From NCBI GenBank assembly GCA_963730115.1, contig CAVSQM010000009.1, positions 161,680 through 225,679 of the forward strand: a stretch of 64,000 nt of DNA. The letters run 5' to 3'. How positions within the stretch are numbered: the first letter of the stretch is position 1; the number at the start of each line of letters is the position of its first letter. Positions 34,756 to 43,778 of this stretch are shown in pieces. Source of the stretch: DASQFQ01 sp963730115. GTDB taxonomy: Bacteria > Actinomycetota > Thermoleophilia > Solirubrobacterales > Solirubrobacteraceae. A program made the translations under genes and the position numbers. Under the pieces are notes generated by a model. It did not search any database and was not told the origin of the DNA. It saw nothing but the letters and a program-made list of their open reading frames with translations.

Positions 34756-37674
34756 ATGTCAGACCGTCGTCGCCATCTGCTCGTCCTGCTGATCGTCCTC
34801 GGTCTGATCGCAGGCTCGGTGGCAGTCATCTTCACCAAGTCGACGAAGCTCGGGCTCGACCTCCAGGGCGGCGTCCAGCTCGTCTACCAGGGCAAGCCGA
34901 CCAAGCAGACGGCGGTCAACGCCGAGTCGCTGCAGCGGGCGCTCGACATCATGCGCGACCGCGTCGACGCCTTCGGCGTCTCGGAGCCGGAGCTCGCGCG
35001 CACGGGCGAGGACCAGATCGAGGTCAACCTCCCGGGCGTCGAGGACGCCGAGCGCGCCGCGCGCCAGGTCGGCTCGACCGCCCAGCTCTTCTTCTACGAC
35101 TGGGAAGCGAACGTCCTCGACGAGAACTGCCAGACCAACGACACGGAGGTCATGGGCGGGCAGCAGCCGGTCAGCGGGCTCTACAACGCGGTCAAGCGCG
35201 CCTCCAAGTGCGAGATCAAGGTGCCCGCAGACAGCCAGGCGGCCGCCGCCTCGCGCTTCTACGCGTTCGACAAGGCCACCAAGAAGCCGTTCAACAACGG
35301 CCTGCCCGGCGAGTCGCGCGAGGAGGTGCTCGACGGCCTCTCCGACGCCGAGCGGGAGAAGGCCGAGGTCGTCGAGGTCAAGCCCGGCGTGCTCGTCCTG
35401 CGCGACCAGAAGGCCGACGCCGACTCGCCCGCGCCCGACTCGTTCTGGGTCATCCGCGACGACCCGGGCCTGTCCGGCACCGACATCAAGAACCCGGAGC
35501 AGAACTTCGATCAGCGCGGCAGCAACGAGCCGATCGTCACCTTCGAGTTCAACGACCGCGGCCAGAAGGCGTTCCAGGACATCACCGCGCGCGTCGCGCA
35601 GCGGGGCGCCGACAACGCCAATCCGCTGAACCCCGATCCGGAGTCGAACTCGCAGCACTTCGCGATCGCGCTCGACAACGAGCTCGTCTCGGTGCCGCTC
35701 ATCAACTATCGCGAGAACCCGGACGGCATCGACGGCTCGACCGGCGCCCAGATCACCGGCGGCTTCACGATCGAGAGCGCCCAGGACCTCGCGAAGGTCC
35801 TCAAGACCGGCGCGCTGCCGCTGCGGCTCGAGCTGATCTCGCGCTCGCAGGTCTCCGCCACGCTCGGCAAGCAGGCGCTCGACCAGGGCCTCAAGGCGGG
35901 CATCGCCGGCTTCGCCGTCGTCGCGATCTTCCTGCTCGTCTTCTACCGCGTGCTGGGCCTGATCGCGGTTGCCGCGCTCGCGATCTACGCCCTCTACTTC
36001 TACGCGATCATCAAGCTGATCCCGGTCACGCTGACGCTGCCGGGCATCGCGGGCCTGATCCTCACCTTGGGGGTGGCCGCTGACGCGAACATCGTGATCT
36101 TCGAACGCGTCAAGGAAGAGGTGCGCGCAGGCAGATCCGTGTCCGCCGGCCTCGCCGCGGGCTACAAGAAGGGCTTCTCGACGATCGTCGACGCCAACAT
36201 CGTCACGCTGCTGGTCGCGTTCATCCTCTTCATCCTCGCCACCGCGGGGGTCAAGGGCTTCGCGTTCGTCCTGGGCATCGGCACCATGCTGTCGCTGTTC
36301 ACCGCGGTGCTCGCCACGCAGGCGATCATCCTCAGCCTGCGCGGGACGAAGATCCTGCAGAGCCGTTCCGCGCTCGGCGCCGGCCACGCGAAGCGCAAGA
36401 TCACCTTCGACTTCATGGGCGCGTCGAAGTGGTTCTTCTCGATCTCCGGCGTGATCCTGCTGATCGGCGCGCTGGCGATCGCCGGCAAGGGCATCAACTT
36501 CGGCATCGACTTCGAGTCGGGCACGCGCATCACCGCGCCGCTCGAGCAGTCGGCGAGCGTCGAGGCGGTGCGCGACGCGCTCGGCTCCCAGGGTCTCGGC
36601 GACGCGAAGATCCAGACCATCGACAACCCGGAGCTCGGCGAGAACGTCGTCCAGATCTCGACCGACACGCTCGCGCCCAAGGACGTCGACGCCGTCAACA
36701 ACGCGCTCGAGGACGACTTCGGGTTGAGCGACCAGCCCAACGTGGAGTCGATCGGGCCGACGTTCGGCGAGTCGGTGGCCAACTCCGCGCTGATCGCGAT
36801 CATCGCCTCGCTGGCCGTGATCTCGATCTACATCGCGCTGCGCTTCGAGTGGAAGTACGCGGTGCCCGTCCTGATCGCGCTGTTGCACGATCTCCTCATC
36901 ACGGCGGGCGTGTACTCCCTGGTCGGCCGGGAGGTGACGACGTCGACGGTCGCGGCGCTCCTCACCATTGTGGGCTTCTCGTTGTACGACACGATCATCG
37001 TGTTCGACCGGATCCGCGAGAACGTGCCGCGGATGCCGAGCGCCGCGTTCTCACAGATCGTCAACCGGTCGATGTCCGAGGTCATCGTGCGCTCGCTGGC
37101 GACGTCGTTCTGCACCATCCTGCCCGTGCTCGCGCTGTTCTTCTTCGGCGGCGAGACGCTGCAGGACTTCGCCTTCGCGCTGATCGTCGGCACGGTGTCG
37201 GGCGCCTACTCGTCGGTGTTCATCGCCGGCCCGGTGCTGACGCACTGGAAGGAGCGCGAGCCGGTCTATCGCACGCGCGAGCGCCGCATCCGCGCCGAGC
37301 TCGGCTACGTGCCCGCGTACGCGGTGCCGATGGGCAGCGCGCCGGTCGACGTCGCCCCGGCCGAGGCGCCGCGCGGCGGCCGCCGCTCGGTCACCGCTCC
37401 GCAGGACCCGTCTCAGGTGTCGCGCGACGAGTTCGACGCCATGGTGCGCGACCTCGGGATCGAGGAGCAGCAGCGCCAGCCCGCCAGTACCGGCGCGGCC
37501 CGCTCGCGGCCGGCCGGCGGCCGCCGGGCGCGGGCCAACGGCGGGCGCGGCGGCGCCTCGCCGGGTGGGCAGTCGCAGCCGGCCGAGCCGCCGCGCGAGG
37601 GCGGCGACAGTGACAGCACGCCGAAGCCGCCGCCCAAGAAGCCGCGCAATCGCAAGCACGGGAGGCCGCGCTGA
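34756..37674 (+). CDS. secDF: Fused protein translocase subunit SecDF
   Basis: A 972-residue fusion of SecD and SecF with about twelve membrane segments, using proton motive force to pull secreted proteins through SecYEG. The SecD half has LGLDLQGGVQLVY at the first periplasmic boundary, a large periplasmic domain, ITGGFTIESAQDLAKVLKTG, and GVAADANIVIFERVKEE. The SecF half starts near residue 555 with FDFMGASKWFF, has GINFGIDFESGTRI, and TIVGFSLYDTIIVFDRIREN. A long basic, Pro/Gly-rich cytoplasmic tail (last about 130 residues) is extra. secD and secF are separate in many actinobacteria. The next gene overlaps at TGATG. Confidence 0.96.
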   Translation: MSDRRRHLLVLLIVLGLIAGSVAVIFTKSTKLGLDLQGGVQLVYQGKPTKQTAVNAESLQRALDIMRDRVDAFGVSEPELARTGEDQIEVNLPGVEDAERAARQVGSTAQLFFYDWEANVLDENCQTNDTEVMGGQQPVSGLYNAVKRASKCEIKVPADSQAAAASRFYAFDKATKKPFNNGLPGESREEVLDGLSDAEREKAEVVEVKPGVLVLRDQKADADSPAPDSFWVIRDDPGLSGTDIKNPEQNFDQRGSNEPIVTFEFNDRGQKAFQDITARVAQRGADNANPLNPDPESNSQHFAIALDNELVSVPLINYRENPDGIDGSTGAQITGGFTIESAQDLAKVLKTGALPLRLELISRSQVSATLGKQALDQGLKAGIAGFAVVAIFLLVFYRVLGLIAVAALAIYALYFYAIIKLIPVTLTLPGIAGLILTLGVAADANIVIFERVKEEVRAGRSVSAGLAAGYKKGFSTIVDANIVTLLVAFILFILATAGVKGFAFVLGIGTMLSLFTAVLATQAIILSLRGTKILQSRSALGAGHAKRKITFDFMGASKWFFSISGVILLIGALAIAGKGINFGIDFESGTRITAPLEQSASVEAVRDALGSQGLGDAKIQTIDNPELGENVVQISTDTLAPKDVDAVNNALEDDFGLSDQPNVESIGPTFGESVANSALIAIIASLAVISIYIALRFEWKYAVPVLIALLHDLLITAGVYSLVGREVTTSTVAALLTIVGFSLYDTIIVFDRIRENVPRMPSAAFSQIVNRSMSEVIVRSLATSFCTILPVLALFFFGGETLQDFAFALIVGTVSGAYSSVFIAGPVLTHWKEREPVYRTRERRIRAELGYVPAYAVPMGSAPVDVAPAEAPRGGRRSVTAPQDPSQVSRDEFDAMVRDLGIEEQQRQPASTGAARSRPAGGRRARANGGRGGASPGGQSQPAEPPREGGDSDSTPKPPPKKPRNRKHGRPR

Positions 37675-37985
37675 TGGCCATGCTCGTGTGGGCGATGATG
37701 GGCATCGCCCTCTGGCACTTCACCGTCTTCGTCCCGGACCGCTTCTGGGGCGGGATCGTCGGCGCGTTCCTCGGCGCCCTGTTCGGCGCGGTCATCTTCG
37801 GCCTCGCCGTCAACGGCTTCACCATCCCCGGCCAGGACGACACCACGCTGGTCTCCGCCTTCGAGGCGGTGCCCGGCGCGCTGGCCGGCATCGCCGTCGT
37901 CTACTTCGTGGGCGTCCGGCGCGGCAACGAGGCCGTGGGCGACCGCGACGCGGGCGTCGGGCCCGCGCGCGCCGGCGGCTCTTAG
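37674..37985 (+). CDS. Small membrane protein after secDF, unknown function
   Basis: A 103-residue protein with three hydrophobic segments (about residues 3-20, 25-47 with a Gly-rich GGIVGAFLGALFGAVIFGLAV pattern, and 62-82). The Gly spacing resembles GlsB/YeaQ-like or transglycosylase-associated small membrane proteins, but I cannot assign it. ATG shares one base with the secDF stop, so it is translated with secDF. Its TAG stop overlaps the TAA of the convergent gene in TTAG. Confidence 0.65.
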   Translation: MAMLVWAMMGIALWHFTVFVPDRFWGGIVGAFLGALFGAVIFGLAVNGFTIPGQDDTTLVSAFEAVPGALAGIAVVYFVGVRRGNEAVGDRDAGVGPARAGGS

Positions 37986-38284
37986 CGGCGCAGCAGCGCG
38001 CGCGAGGACTCGAGCGCGGTGCGGCACTGCCGCAGCGCGTCGCTCACGGTCGTCAGCTCGCCGCGGTTCGTCGCGCCCATCCACGCGATCGCCGCGCGGT
38101 GGTGGGCATCGCACGCGCGCAGGTAGTCGGCGCGGGCGGAGATGGGGACCTGCCCGGACGCCGTCGCTTCACCGGCCTCCTCGAGCTCGAGCGCGAGCGC
38201 GTCGATCTCGGCCAGCAGATGATCGCGGCGCGAGGTGAAGCGCGGCCGCCGGATCCGGCGCGGAGTTGGGGTGTCGGGGCTCAT
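37982..38284 (-). CDS. Hypothetical helical protein
   Basis: About 100 residues, charged and probably all helical: RRDHLLAEIDALALELEEAG, then RADYLRACDAHHRAAIAWMG and VSDALRQCRTALESSRALLRR. No known family. ATG 38284 is preferred; ATG 38296 is possible. Divergent from recJ across about 100 bases. Confidence 0.55.
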   Translation of the reverse strand: MSPDTPTPRRIRRPRFTSRRDHLLAEIDALALELEEAGEATASGQVPISARADYLRACDAHHRAAIAWMGATNRGELTTVSDALRQCRTALESSRALLRR

Positions 38285-38384
38285 CAGGCATCTCATCGGT
38301 CCCGCGTTCGAGATTCTTTATCCGGTCGAGGCCTGATTCCTGACACGTTCGGTTCCGTCCTGCTGCGGCCCTAGCTTCACGGGC

Positions 38385-40913
38385 GTGCGCCGCCCGGATC
38401 CCCGGTTCGAAATCGCCCCCTATGACTTCGCCGTCGCGGAGCGTATGTGCGGTGAGCTTGGCATCTCGCACGTGCTCGCCCAGGTGCTGGTGCGGCGCGG
38501 GCTCGGTGAGCCCGGAGCGGCGCGGCGCTTCCTCGAGGCGGAGGAGGCGCATCCGCTCGAGGCGTTCGGCGGGCTGCGCGACGCGGCGGGGGTGATCCTC
38601 GGCCACGTCGGGCGACGCTCGCGGATCACCGTCCATGGCGACTACGACGTCGACGGCATCACGTCGACCGCGATCCTCGTGCGCGCCCTGCGCACGCTGG
38701 GCGCCGACGTCGACTGGTACCTGCCGTCGCGGATCGACGACGGCTACGGGTTGGCGACGGCGACCGTCGAGCGGCTGGCCGCGCGCGGGACCGACCTGCT
38801 CGTCACCGTCGACTGCGCGATCACGGCGGTCGACGAGGTCGCCGCGGCGCGGGCAGCGGGGATGGACGTGGTGGTCACCGACCACCACTCGCCGCGCGCC
38901 GACGGCGTGCTGCCCGACGCGCCGATCGTCCACCCGCGGATCGGCGGCTACCCGTGCCCGGACCTGTGCGCGGCGGGCGTCGCGTACAAGCTCGCGGGCG
39001 CGCTCCTGGCCGGCGCGGGGGAGGACCCGGCGGCCGTCGACGAGGACCTCGACCTGGTCGCGCTCGCCACCGTCGCCGACGTCGTCTCGCTCACCGGCGA
39101 GAACCGGCGCCTGGTGCGGGCCGGGCTGCGGAGGCTGGCGGGCACGCGCAAGCCGGGGTTGCAGGCGCTGATGGACGTCGCGCGCGTCGACCCCAGCGGC
39201 GTCGACGAGGGCGCGATCGGCTTCCGCCTCGCCCCTCGCCTCAACGCGGCCGGCCGGCTGTACCGCGCCGACGCCGGGCTCGAGCTGCTGCTGACCGGCG
39301 ACCGCGACCGCGCGCGCCAGATCGCCGCAGAGCTCGACGCCGTGAACGCCGAGCGCCGCGACGTCGAGACGCGCATCCGCTTCGAGGCCGAGGCGCTGCT
39401 CGCCGAGCAGAGCGCGCCCGGCGCGGCGGCGCACGTGCTCGCCTCCGAGGGCTGGCACCCGGGCGTGATCGGGATCGTGGCCGCCCGGATCGCCGAGCGC
39501 CACTACCGCCCGACCGTCCTGATCGCGCTCGAGGGCGACGAGGGCGCGGGCTCCGGCCGCTCGATCCCGGGCTTCGACCTGCTCGCCGGCCTCACCGCCG
39601 GCTCCGACGAGCTGCTGCGCTACGGCGGCCACCGCGCCGCCGCCGGCCTCACCATCGCCCGCAACCACATCGAGGCGTTCCGTGAAGCATTCGTCACCCA
39701 CGCCGCCGCGACGCTCACGCCGGACGACCTCGTCGCCCGCGAGCGCATCGACGCGGTCGCACCCGGCGACACCCTGCGGCTCGAGCTCGCCGAGGAGCTC
39801 GAGCGGCTCGCCCCGTTCGGGATGGGCAACCCCAGCATCTCCCTGCTCGTCCCCGCGGCGCAGTTCGCCGACCCACGGCCGATGGGGGAGGGGCGCCACG
39901 TCGCCTTCTCCCTCGCCGCCGGCGGCGCGCGCTCGCGCTGCGTGCAGTTCGGCGCGGGGAGCTCACTCCCGGCCGAGCCCGGCGAGCCGGTCGACGCCGC
40001 CGTCCGGCTGGAGGTCAACCGCTACAACGGCGCGACCGAGCCGCGCCTGCTGTTGCGCAGCATCCGCCGGTGCTCGGCTGCGATCGACGTGATCGGCGAG
40101 CCCGCGTGGAACACCGGCTTTGAGAAGGAGATCACCAGAGACCTCACGGCGGGCACCGGCGTCGAGACCCGACCCGGGGAACTCGCGACCGGCGAGGCGA
40201 AGCCGGTGACGAGCCGCCAGGCGAGGCAGGGGAGTCCGGAGGTTGCCCCCGGGCGGGTGCTCGAGGCCGGGGACCGCTGCCGCGCGGCTCGAGAGGCACG
40301 CGGCATCGGGGTGGCCGGCCTGATCGGGGACCTCGTCGCGTCCGGGGGCGAGGTCCTCGTCGTGACCGCCCACGCACCCCATCGCGCACGCGTGCTCGAA
40401 GGCCGCGTGGGCGGCTTCGCGCTCGCCTCATGGCACGCCGTCTGCGACGACCCCGGCCTGGTGGCGCCGTTCGCGCACGTCGTCGCCCTCGACCCACCTG
40501 CGCGCCCTGTCCTCGAACATCTGCCTGGCCAGGGCTGGACCCACCTGGCGTGGGGCGAGCCTGAGCTAGGCTTTGCCCGACGAATACACGAATGGGACTA
40601 CGCCCTGCGCGCCCCGCTCGCCGCCGTCTACCGCGCGCTTCGCGAGGCCGGCGGTGCGAGGGGGGAGGCCTGCGAGGCGATGCTCTCCGGAGACGGTGCC
40701 CAGCCGCGGTCCGCGGCCCTCGCGGGACGGCTGGTGCGGGTCCTCGCCGAGCTGGGCCTCGTGGTCCTCGAGCGTGAGGGGCCGGCTCTCACGGTCATCG
40801 AGTCGCCCGAGCGGACCGCGCTCGAGCGTTCGGCGGCCTTCCGGGCCTACCAGCAGACACTCGAGGACGGACTGACATTCCTGGCGAGCAGCACACAGAG
40901 AGCGGCAGCCTGA
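38385..40913 (+). CDS. recJ: Single-stranded-DNA-specific exonuclease RecJ
   Basis: An 842-residue DHH-family exonuclease. DHH domain: ITVHGDYDVDGITSTAIL, LLVTVDCAITAVDEVAAA, VVVTDHHSPRAD. DHHA1 domain: EGWHPGVIGIVAARIAER, GSGRSIPGFDLL and YGGHRAAAGLTI. An OB-fold region follows. It degrades single-stranded DNA 5' to 3' in recombination and repair. It is well over 200 residues longer than E. coli RecJ because of a C-terminal extension (from about residue 590) that resembles the helicase-like remnants seen in other Gram-positive RecJ proteins. GTG start with TAGCTT seven bases upstream and no ribosome site. Confidence 0.94.
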   Translation: MRRPDPRFEIAPYDFAVAERMCGELGISHVLAQVLVRRGLGEPGAARRFLEAEEAHPLEAFGGLRDAAGVILGHVGRRSRITVHGDYDVDGITSTAILVRALRTLGADVDWYLPSRIDDGYGLATATVERLAARGTDLLVTVDCAITAVDEVAAARAAGMDVVVTDHHSPRADGVLPDAPIVHPRIGGYPCPDLCAAGVAYKLAGALLAGAGEDPAAVDEDLDLVALATVADVVSLTGENRRLVRAGLRRLAGTRKPGLQALMDVARVDPSGVDEGAIGFRLAPRLNAAGRLYRADAGLELLLTGDRDRARQIAAELDAVNAERRDVETRIRFEAEALLAEQSAPGAAAHVLASEGWHPGVIGIVAARIAERHYRPTVLIALEGDEGAGSGRSIPGFDLLAGLTAGSDELLRYGGHRAAAGLTIARNHIEAFREAFVTHAAATLTPDDLVARERIDAVAPGDTLRLELAEELERLAPFGMGNPSISLLVPAAQFADPRPMGEGRHVAFSLAAGGARSRCVQFGAGSSLPAEPGEPVDAAVRLEVNRYNGATEPRLLLRSIRRCSAAIDVIGEPAWNTGFEKEITRDLTAGTGVETRPGELATGEAKPVTSRQARQGSPEVAPGRVLEAGDRCRAAREARGIGVAGLIGDLVASGGEVLVVTAHAPHRARVLEGRVGGFALASWHAVCDDPGLVAPFAHVVALDPPARPVLEHLPGQGWTHLAWGEPELGFARRIHEWDYALRAPLAAVYRALREAGGARGEACEAMLSGDGAQPRSAALAGRLVRVLAELGLVVLEREGPALTVIESPERTALERSAAFRAYQQTLEDGLTFLASSTQRAAA

Positions 40914-43249
40914 CCCCCCCGGAGGCCAACGGCGACGGGGCAGTCAGCGTCAAGGCCCATCGCCCGGTCGACCGCACCGCCGACGGCCTCGCCTCGCCTG
41001 CCCTGAAGGCGGCTCCCGCCGACCTCACGGACCTCGAGCGCGAGCTCCTCTCCGATCTGTTCGCGATCGTCGAGGAGCACGCCGAAGAGGTCGCCCAGAC
41101 CGTCGACCGCGACACCGTCGTCAAGTCGTTCGTGTTCGCCTGCGAGCACCACGCCGACCAGCGCCGCCAGTCGGGCGAGGAGTTCATCACCCATCCCGTC
41201 GGCGTCGCCAAGATCTGCGCCGGCATGCGCCTCGACACCGAGACGCTGTGCGCCGCCCTGCTGCACGACACGGTCGAGGACACGAGCGCCTCGCTCGACG
41301 AGGTCCGCGAGGCGTTCGGCGACGAGGTGGCCGGCCTCGTCGACGGCGTGACGAAGCTGACCGGGATCACGTTCCAGTCGCGCGACGAGGCGCAGGCCGA
41401 GAACTACCGCAAGATGATGATCGCGATGGCCACGGACATCCGGGTCATCCTGATCAAGCTCGCCGACCGCCTGCACAACATGCGCACGCTCGAGGCGATG
41501 CCGAAGCAGAAGCAGATCGACAAGGCGAAGGAGACCCTGGAGATCTACGCGCCGCTCGCGCACCGCCTCGGCATCCACGCCATCAAGTGGGAGCTCGAGG
41601 ACCTCGCGTTCCAGACGCTGCACCCGCGCAAGTACACGGAGATCAAGGGCCTCGTCAACCAGCAGCGCGAGGAGCGCGAGCGCTACGTCGCCAAGGCCGG
41701 CGGCTACCTCAACAAGGAGCTCGAGGCGCTCGGCATCCACTCCGAGATCTCAGGCCGCGCCAAGCACTTCTACTCGATCTACTCGAAGATGACCCGCAAG
41801 GGCCGCGAGTTCAACGAGATCTACGACCTCACCGCGATGCGCGTGATCGTCGACTCCGTGAAGGACTGCTACGGAGCCGTCGGCGTCGTCCACTCGCTCT
41901 GGAAGCCGCTCCCCGGCCGCTTCAAGGACATGGTGGCGATGCCGAAGTTCAACATGTACCAGGCGCTGCACACCACGGTGATCGGGCCTGAGGGGCGGCC
42001 GCTCGAGATCCAGATCCGCACGCGCGACATGCACGAGACGGCCGAGTACGGCGTCGCCGCGCACTGGCGCTACAAGGAGGGCGCGCGGGGCAACGGCGTC
42101 GTCGAGCCGTCCGACACCAAGCTCAAGTGGCTCAAGGGCCTGCTCGACTGGCAGCAGGACGTCGACGACCCGGCCGAGTTCACCGACACGCTGCGCTCCG
42201 AGCTGGTCGAGGACGAGGTCTACGTCTTCACGCCCAAGGGCGAGGTCAAGTCGCTCGCCGCCGGTGCCACCCCGCTCGACTTCGCCTACGAGGTCCACAC
42301 CGACGTCGGCCACCGCTGCGTCGGCGCCAAGGTCAACGGCAAGATCGTGCCGCTGCACTACGAGCTGCAGTCGGGCGACATCGTCGAGGTCCTCACCTCG
42401 AAGCGCGAGCGCGGCCCGTCGCGCGACTGGCTCGCGGTCGTCAAGACGACCCGCGCGCGCAACAAGATCCGCGCCTGGTTCAAGGCGGAGTCGCGCGAGG
42501 ACTCCGAGCACACCGGCCGCCAGCTGCTGCAGGAGCACCTCCACAAGGCCGGCTTGCCGGCCCAGAAGCTGACCGGCTCGCCGCTGCTCGCCGACGTCAT
42601 CCGCGAGATGGGCTTCAAGAAGGCCGACGACTTCTACATCGCGCTCGGCGGCGCCAAGATCTCGCCCAAGGTCGTCGTCAACAAGGTGATGCAGCGGCTC
42701 AAGCAGGGCGAGGCCGGCGTCGAGGAGCCCTCCGCCGCGGACACCCTGCTCGACCAGCGCCGCACCGCGAACCGCCGGCCCGAGTCCAGCTCGTCCAAGT
42801 ACGGCATCCAGGTCGAGGGCGTCGCCGACGTCCCGCTGCGCCTGGCCAAGTGCTGCCGCCCGGTGTCGGGCGACCCGATCCTCGGCTACGTCTCGCTCGG
42901 CCGCGGCATCACCATCCACCGCGAGGACTGCCCCAACGTCGCCGCCCTGCGCAAGGACCCGGAGCGCTTCGTGCCGGTGGCGTGGGACGGCGACAACGAG
43001 ACCTCGTTCAAGGTCGAGCTGCAGGTCGACGCGTGGGACCGCCACCGCCTGCTCGAGGACCTCTCGCGGACGTTCGCGGAGGCGGGCATCAACATCGTCG
43101 AGGCGCGCTGCATCGTCTCGCACCCGATGGTCAAGAACCGCTTCGTCGTCGAGGTCGGCGACACCCAGGCGCTCAAGAGCGCCATCAACCGGCTGCGCTC
43201 GATCGACGCCGTGTTCGACGCCTACCGCGTCACGCCGACCGGCGGCTAG
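40910..43249 (+). CDS. rel: Bifunctional (p)ppGpp synthetase/hydrolase Rel; start codon unusual
   Basis: A RelA/SpoT homologue of up to 779 residues. The HD hydrolase domain has HPVGVAKICAG, AALLHDTVEDT and KLADRLHNMRT; the synthetase domain has YSIYSKMTRKG and FNMYQALHTTVIGP followed by LEIQIRT; then TGS (VYVFTPKGEVKSLAAG), a zinc-finger-like CCRPVSGDPILGY and a C-terminal ACT domain. Both catalytic halves look intact. Homology starts near base 41020, but the first in-frame ATG/GTG/TTG is GTG 41132, too late. CTG 40910, overlapping the recJ stop as CTGA, is the best candidate. It ends in CTAG shared with a convergent gene. Confidence 0.92.
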   Translation: MTPPEANGDGAVSVKAHRPVDRTADGLASPALKAAPADLTDLERELLSDLFAIVEEHAEEVAQTVDRDTVVKSFVFACEHHADQRRQSGEEFITHPVGVAKICAGMRLDTETLCAALLHDTVEDTSASLDEVREAFGDEVAGLVDGVTKLTGITFQSRDEAQAENYRKMMIAMATDIRVILIKLADRLHNMRTLEAMPKQKQIDKAKETLEIYAPLAHRLGIHAIKWELEDLAFQTLHPRKYTEIKGLVNQQREERERYVAKAGGYLNKELEALGIHSEISGRAKHFYSIYSKMTRKGREFNEIYDLTAMRVIVDSVKDCYGAVGVVHSLWKPLPGRFKDMVAMPKFNMYQALHTTVIGPEGRPLEIQIRTRDMHETAEYGVAAHWRYKEGARGNGVVEPSDTKLKWLKGLLDWQQDVDDPAEFTDTLRSELVEDEVYVFTPKGEVKSLAAGATPLDFAYEVHTDVGHRCVGAKVNGKIVPLHYELQSGDIVEVLTSKRERGPSRDWLAVVKTTRARNKIRAWFKAESREDSEHTGRQLLQEHLHKAGLPAQKLTGSPLLADVIREMGFKKADDFYIALGGAKISPKVVVNKVMQRLKQGEAGVEEPSAADTLLDQRRTANRRPESSSSKYGIQVEGVADVPLRLAKCCRPVSGDPILGYVSLGRGITIHREDCPNVAALRKDPERFVPVAWDGDNETSFKVELQVDAWDRHRLLEDLSRTFAEAGINIVEARCIVSHPMVKNRFVVEVGDTQALKSAINRLRSIDAVFDAYRVTPTGG

Positions 43250-43713
43250 CCCGTGCCCGCGCAGTACTGCGCGGCGTCGATGATCAGCTGCGGCGGGTCC
43301 TGCCCGGCGTTCTGGCGCGCCACCATGTCGCGCTCGAGCGCGGCGAAGCGCTCGGGGCTGCGGTCGGTGCGCCGCAGGACCTCGTCGCCGTAGCACTCGC
43401 AGACGCTCTGGGCCTGGCCCTGGTCCATGCAGCCGCGGACGACCTCCGCGCGGGCGGAGCTCATGTCCATCTTGGCGGTGGCCTCGGCGCGGCCCGTGAC
43501 GTCGTAGTGGATCGAGAAGCCGAGCGCGACCACGACACCGACGAGGCCGAGCGCGGTGCCGAGCGGCGAGCGGCGGAAGCCGGGGCCCCACGAGCCCCGG
43601 GCGATCCGGCGGATGAGGGTGAAGCCGACGGCGAGGAGGAGCAGCCAGCGGAACGCGCGGCCCGCCAGCTGCCCTGTGTCGTACGCCGCGGCGAAGAGGT
43701 CGAGGTCAGGCAT
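43246..43713 (-). CDS. Membrane protein with periplasmic Cys-containing domain, unknown function
   Basis: A 155-residue protein with two hydrophobic segments (RWLLLLAVGFTLI and ALGLVGVVVALGFSI) and a C-terminal hydrophilic domain with three clustered Cys (RGCMDQGQAQSVCECYGDEV) plus a last one near the end (AAQYCAGTG). The cysteine pattern suggests disulfides outside the cell. No family assigned. Its TAG stop shares CTAG with rel. Confidence 0.62.
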   Translation of the reverse strand: MPDLDLFAAAYDTGQLAGRAFRWLLLLAVGFTLIRRIARGSWGPGFRRSPLGTALGLVGVVVALGFSIHYDVTGRAEATAKMDMSSARAEVVRGCMDQGQAQSVCECYGDEVLRRTDRSPERFAALERDMVARQNAGQDPPQLIIDAAQYCAGTG

Positions 43714-43778
43714 CCCCCCGCTTATCGGCGCGACGGTCGAGCGACCAAAGACGCCGTGTCAGCAGGGGGCGGCCCTGG

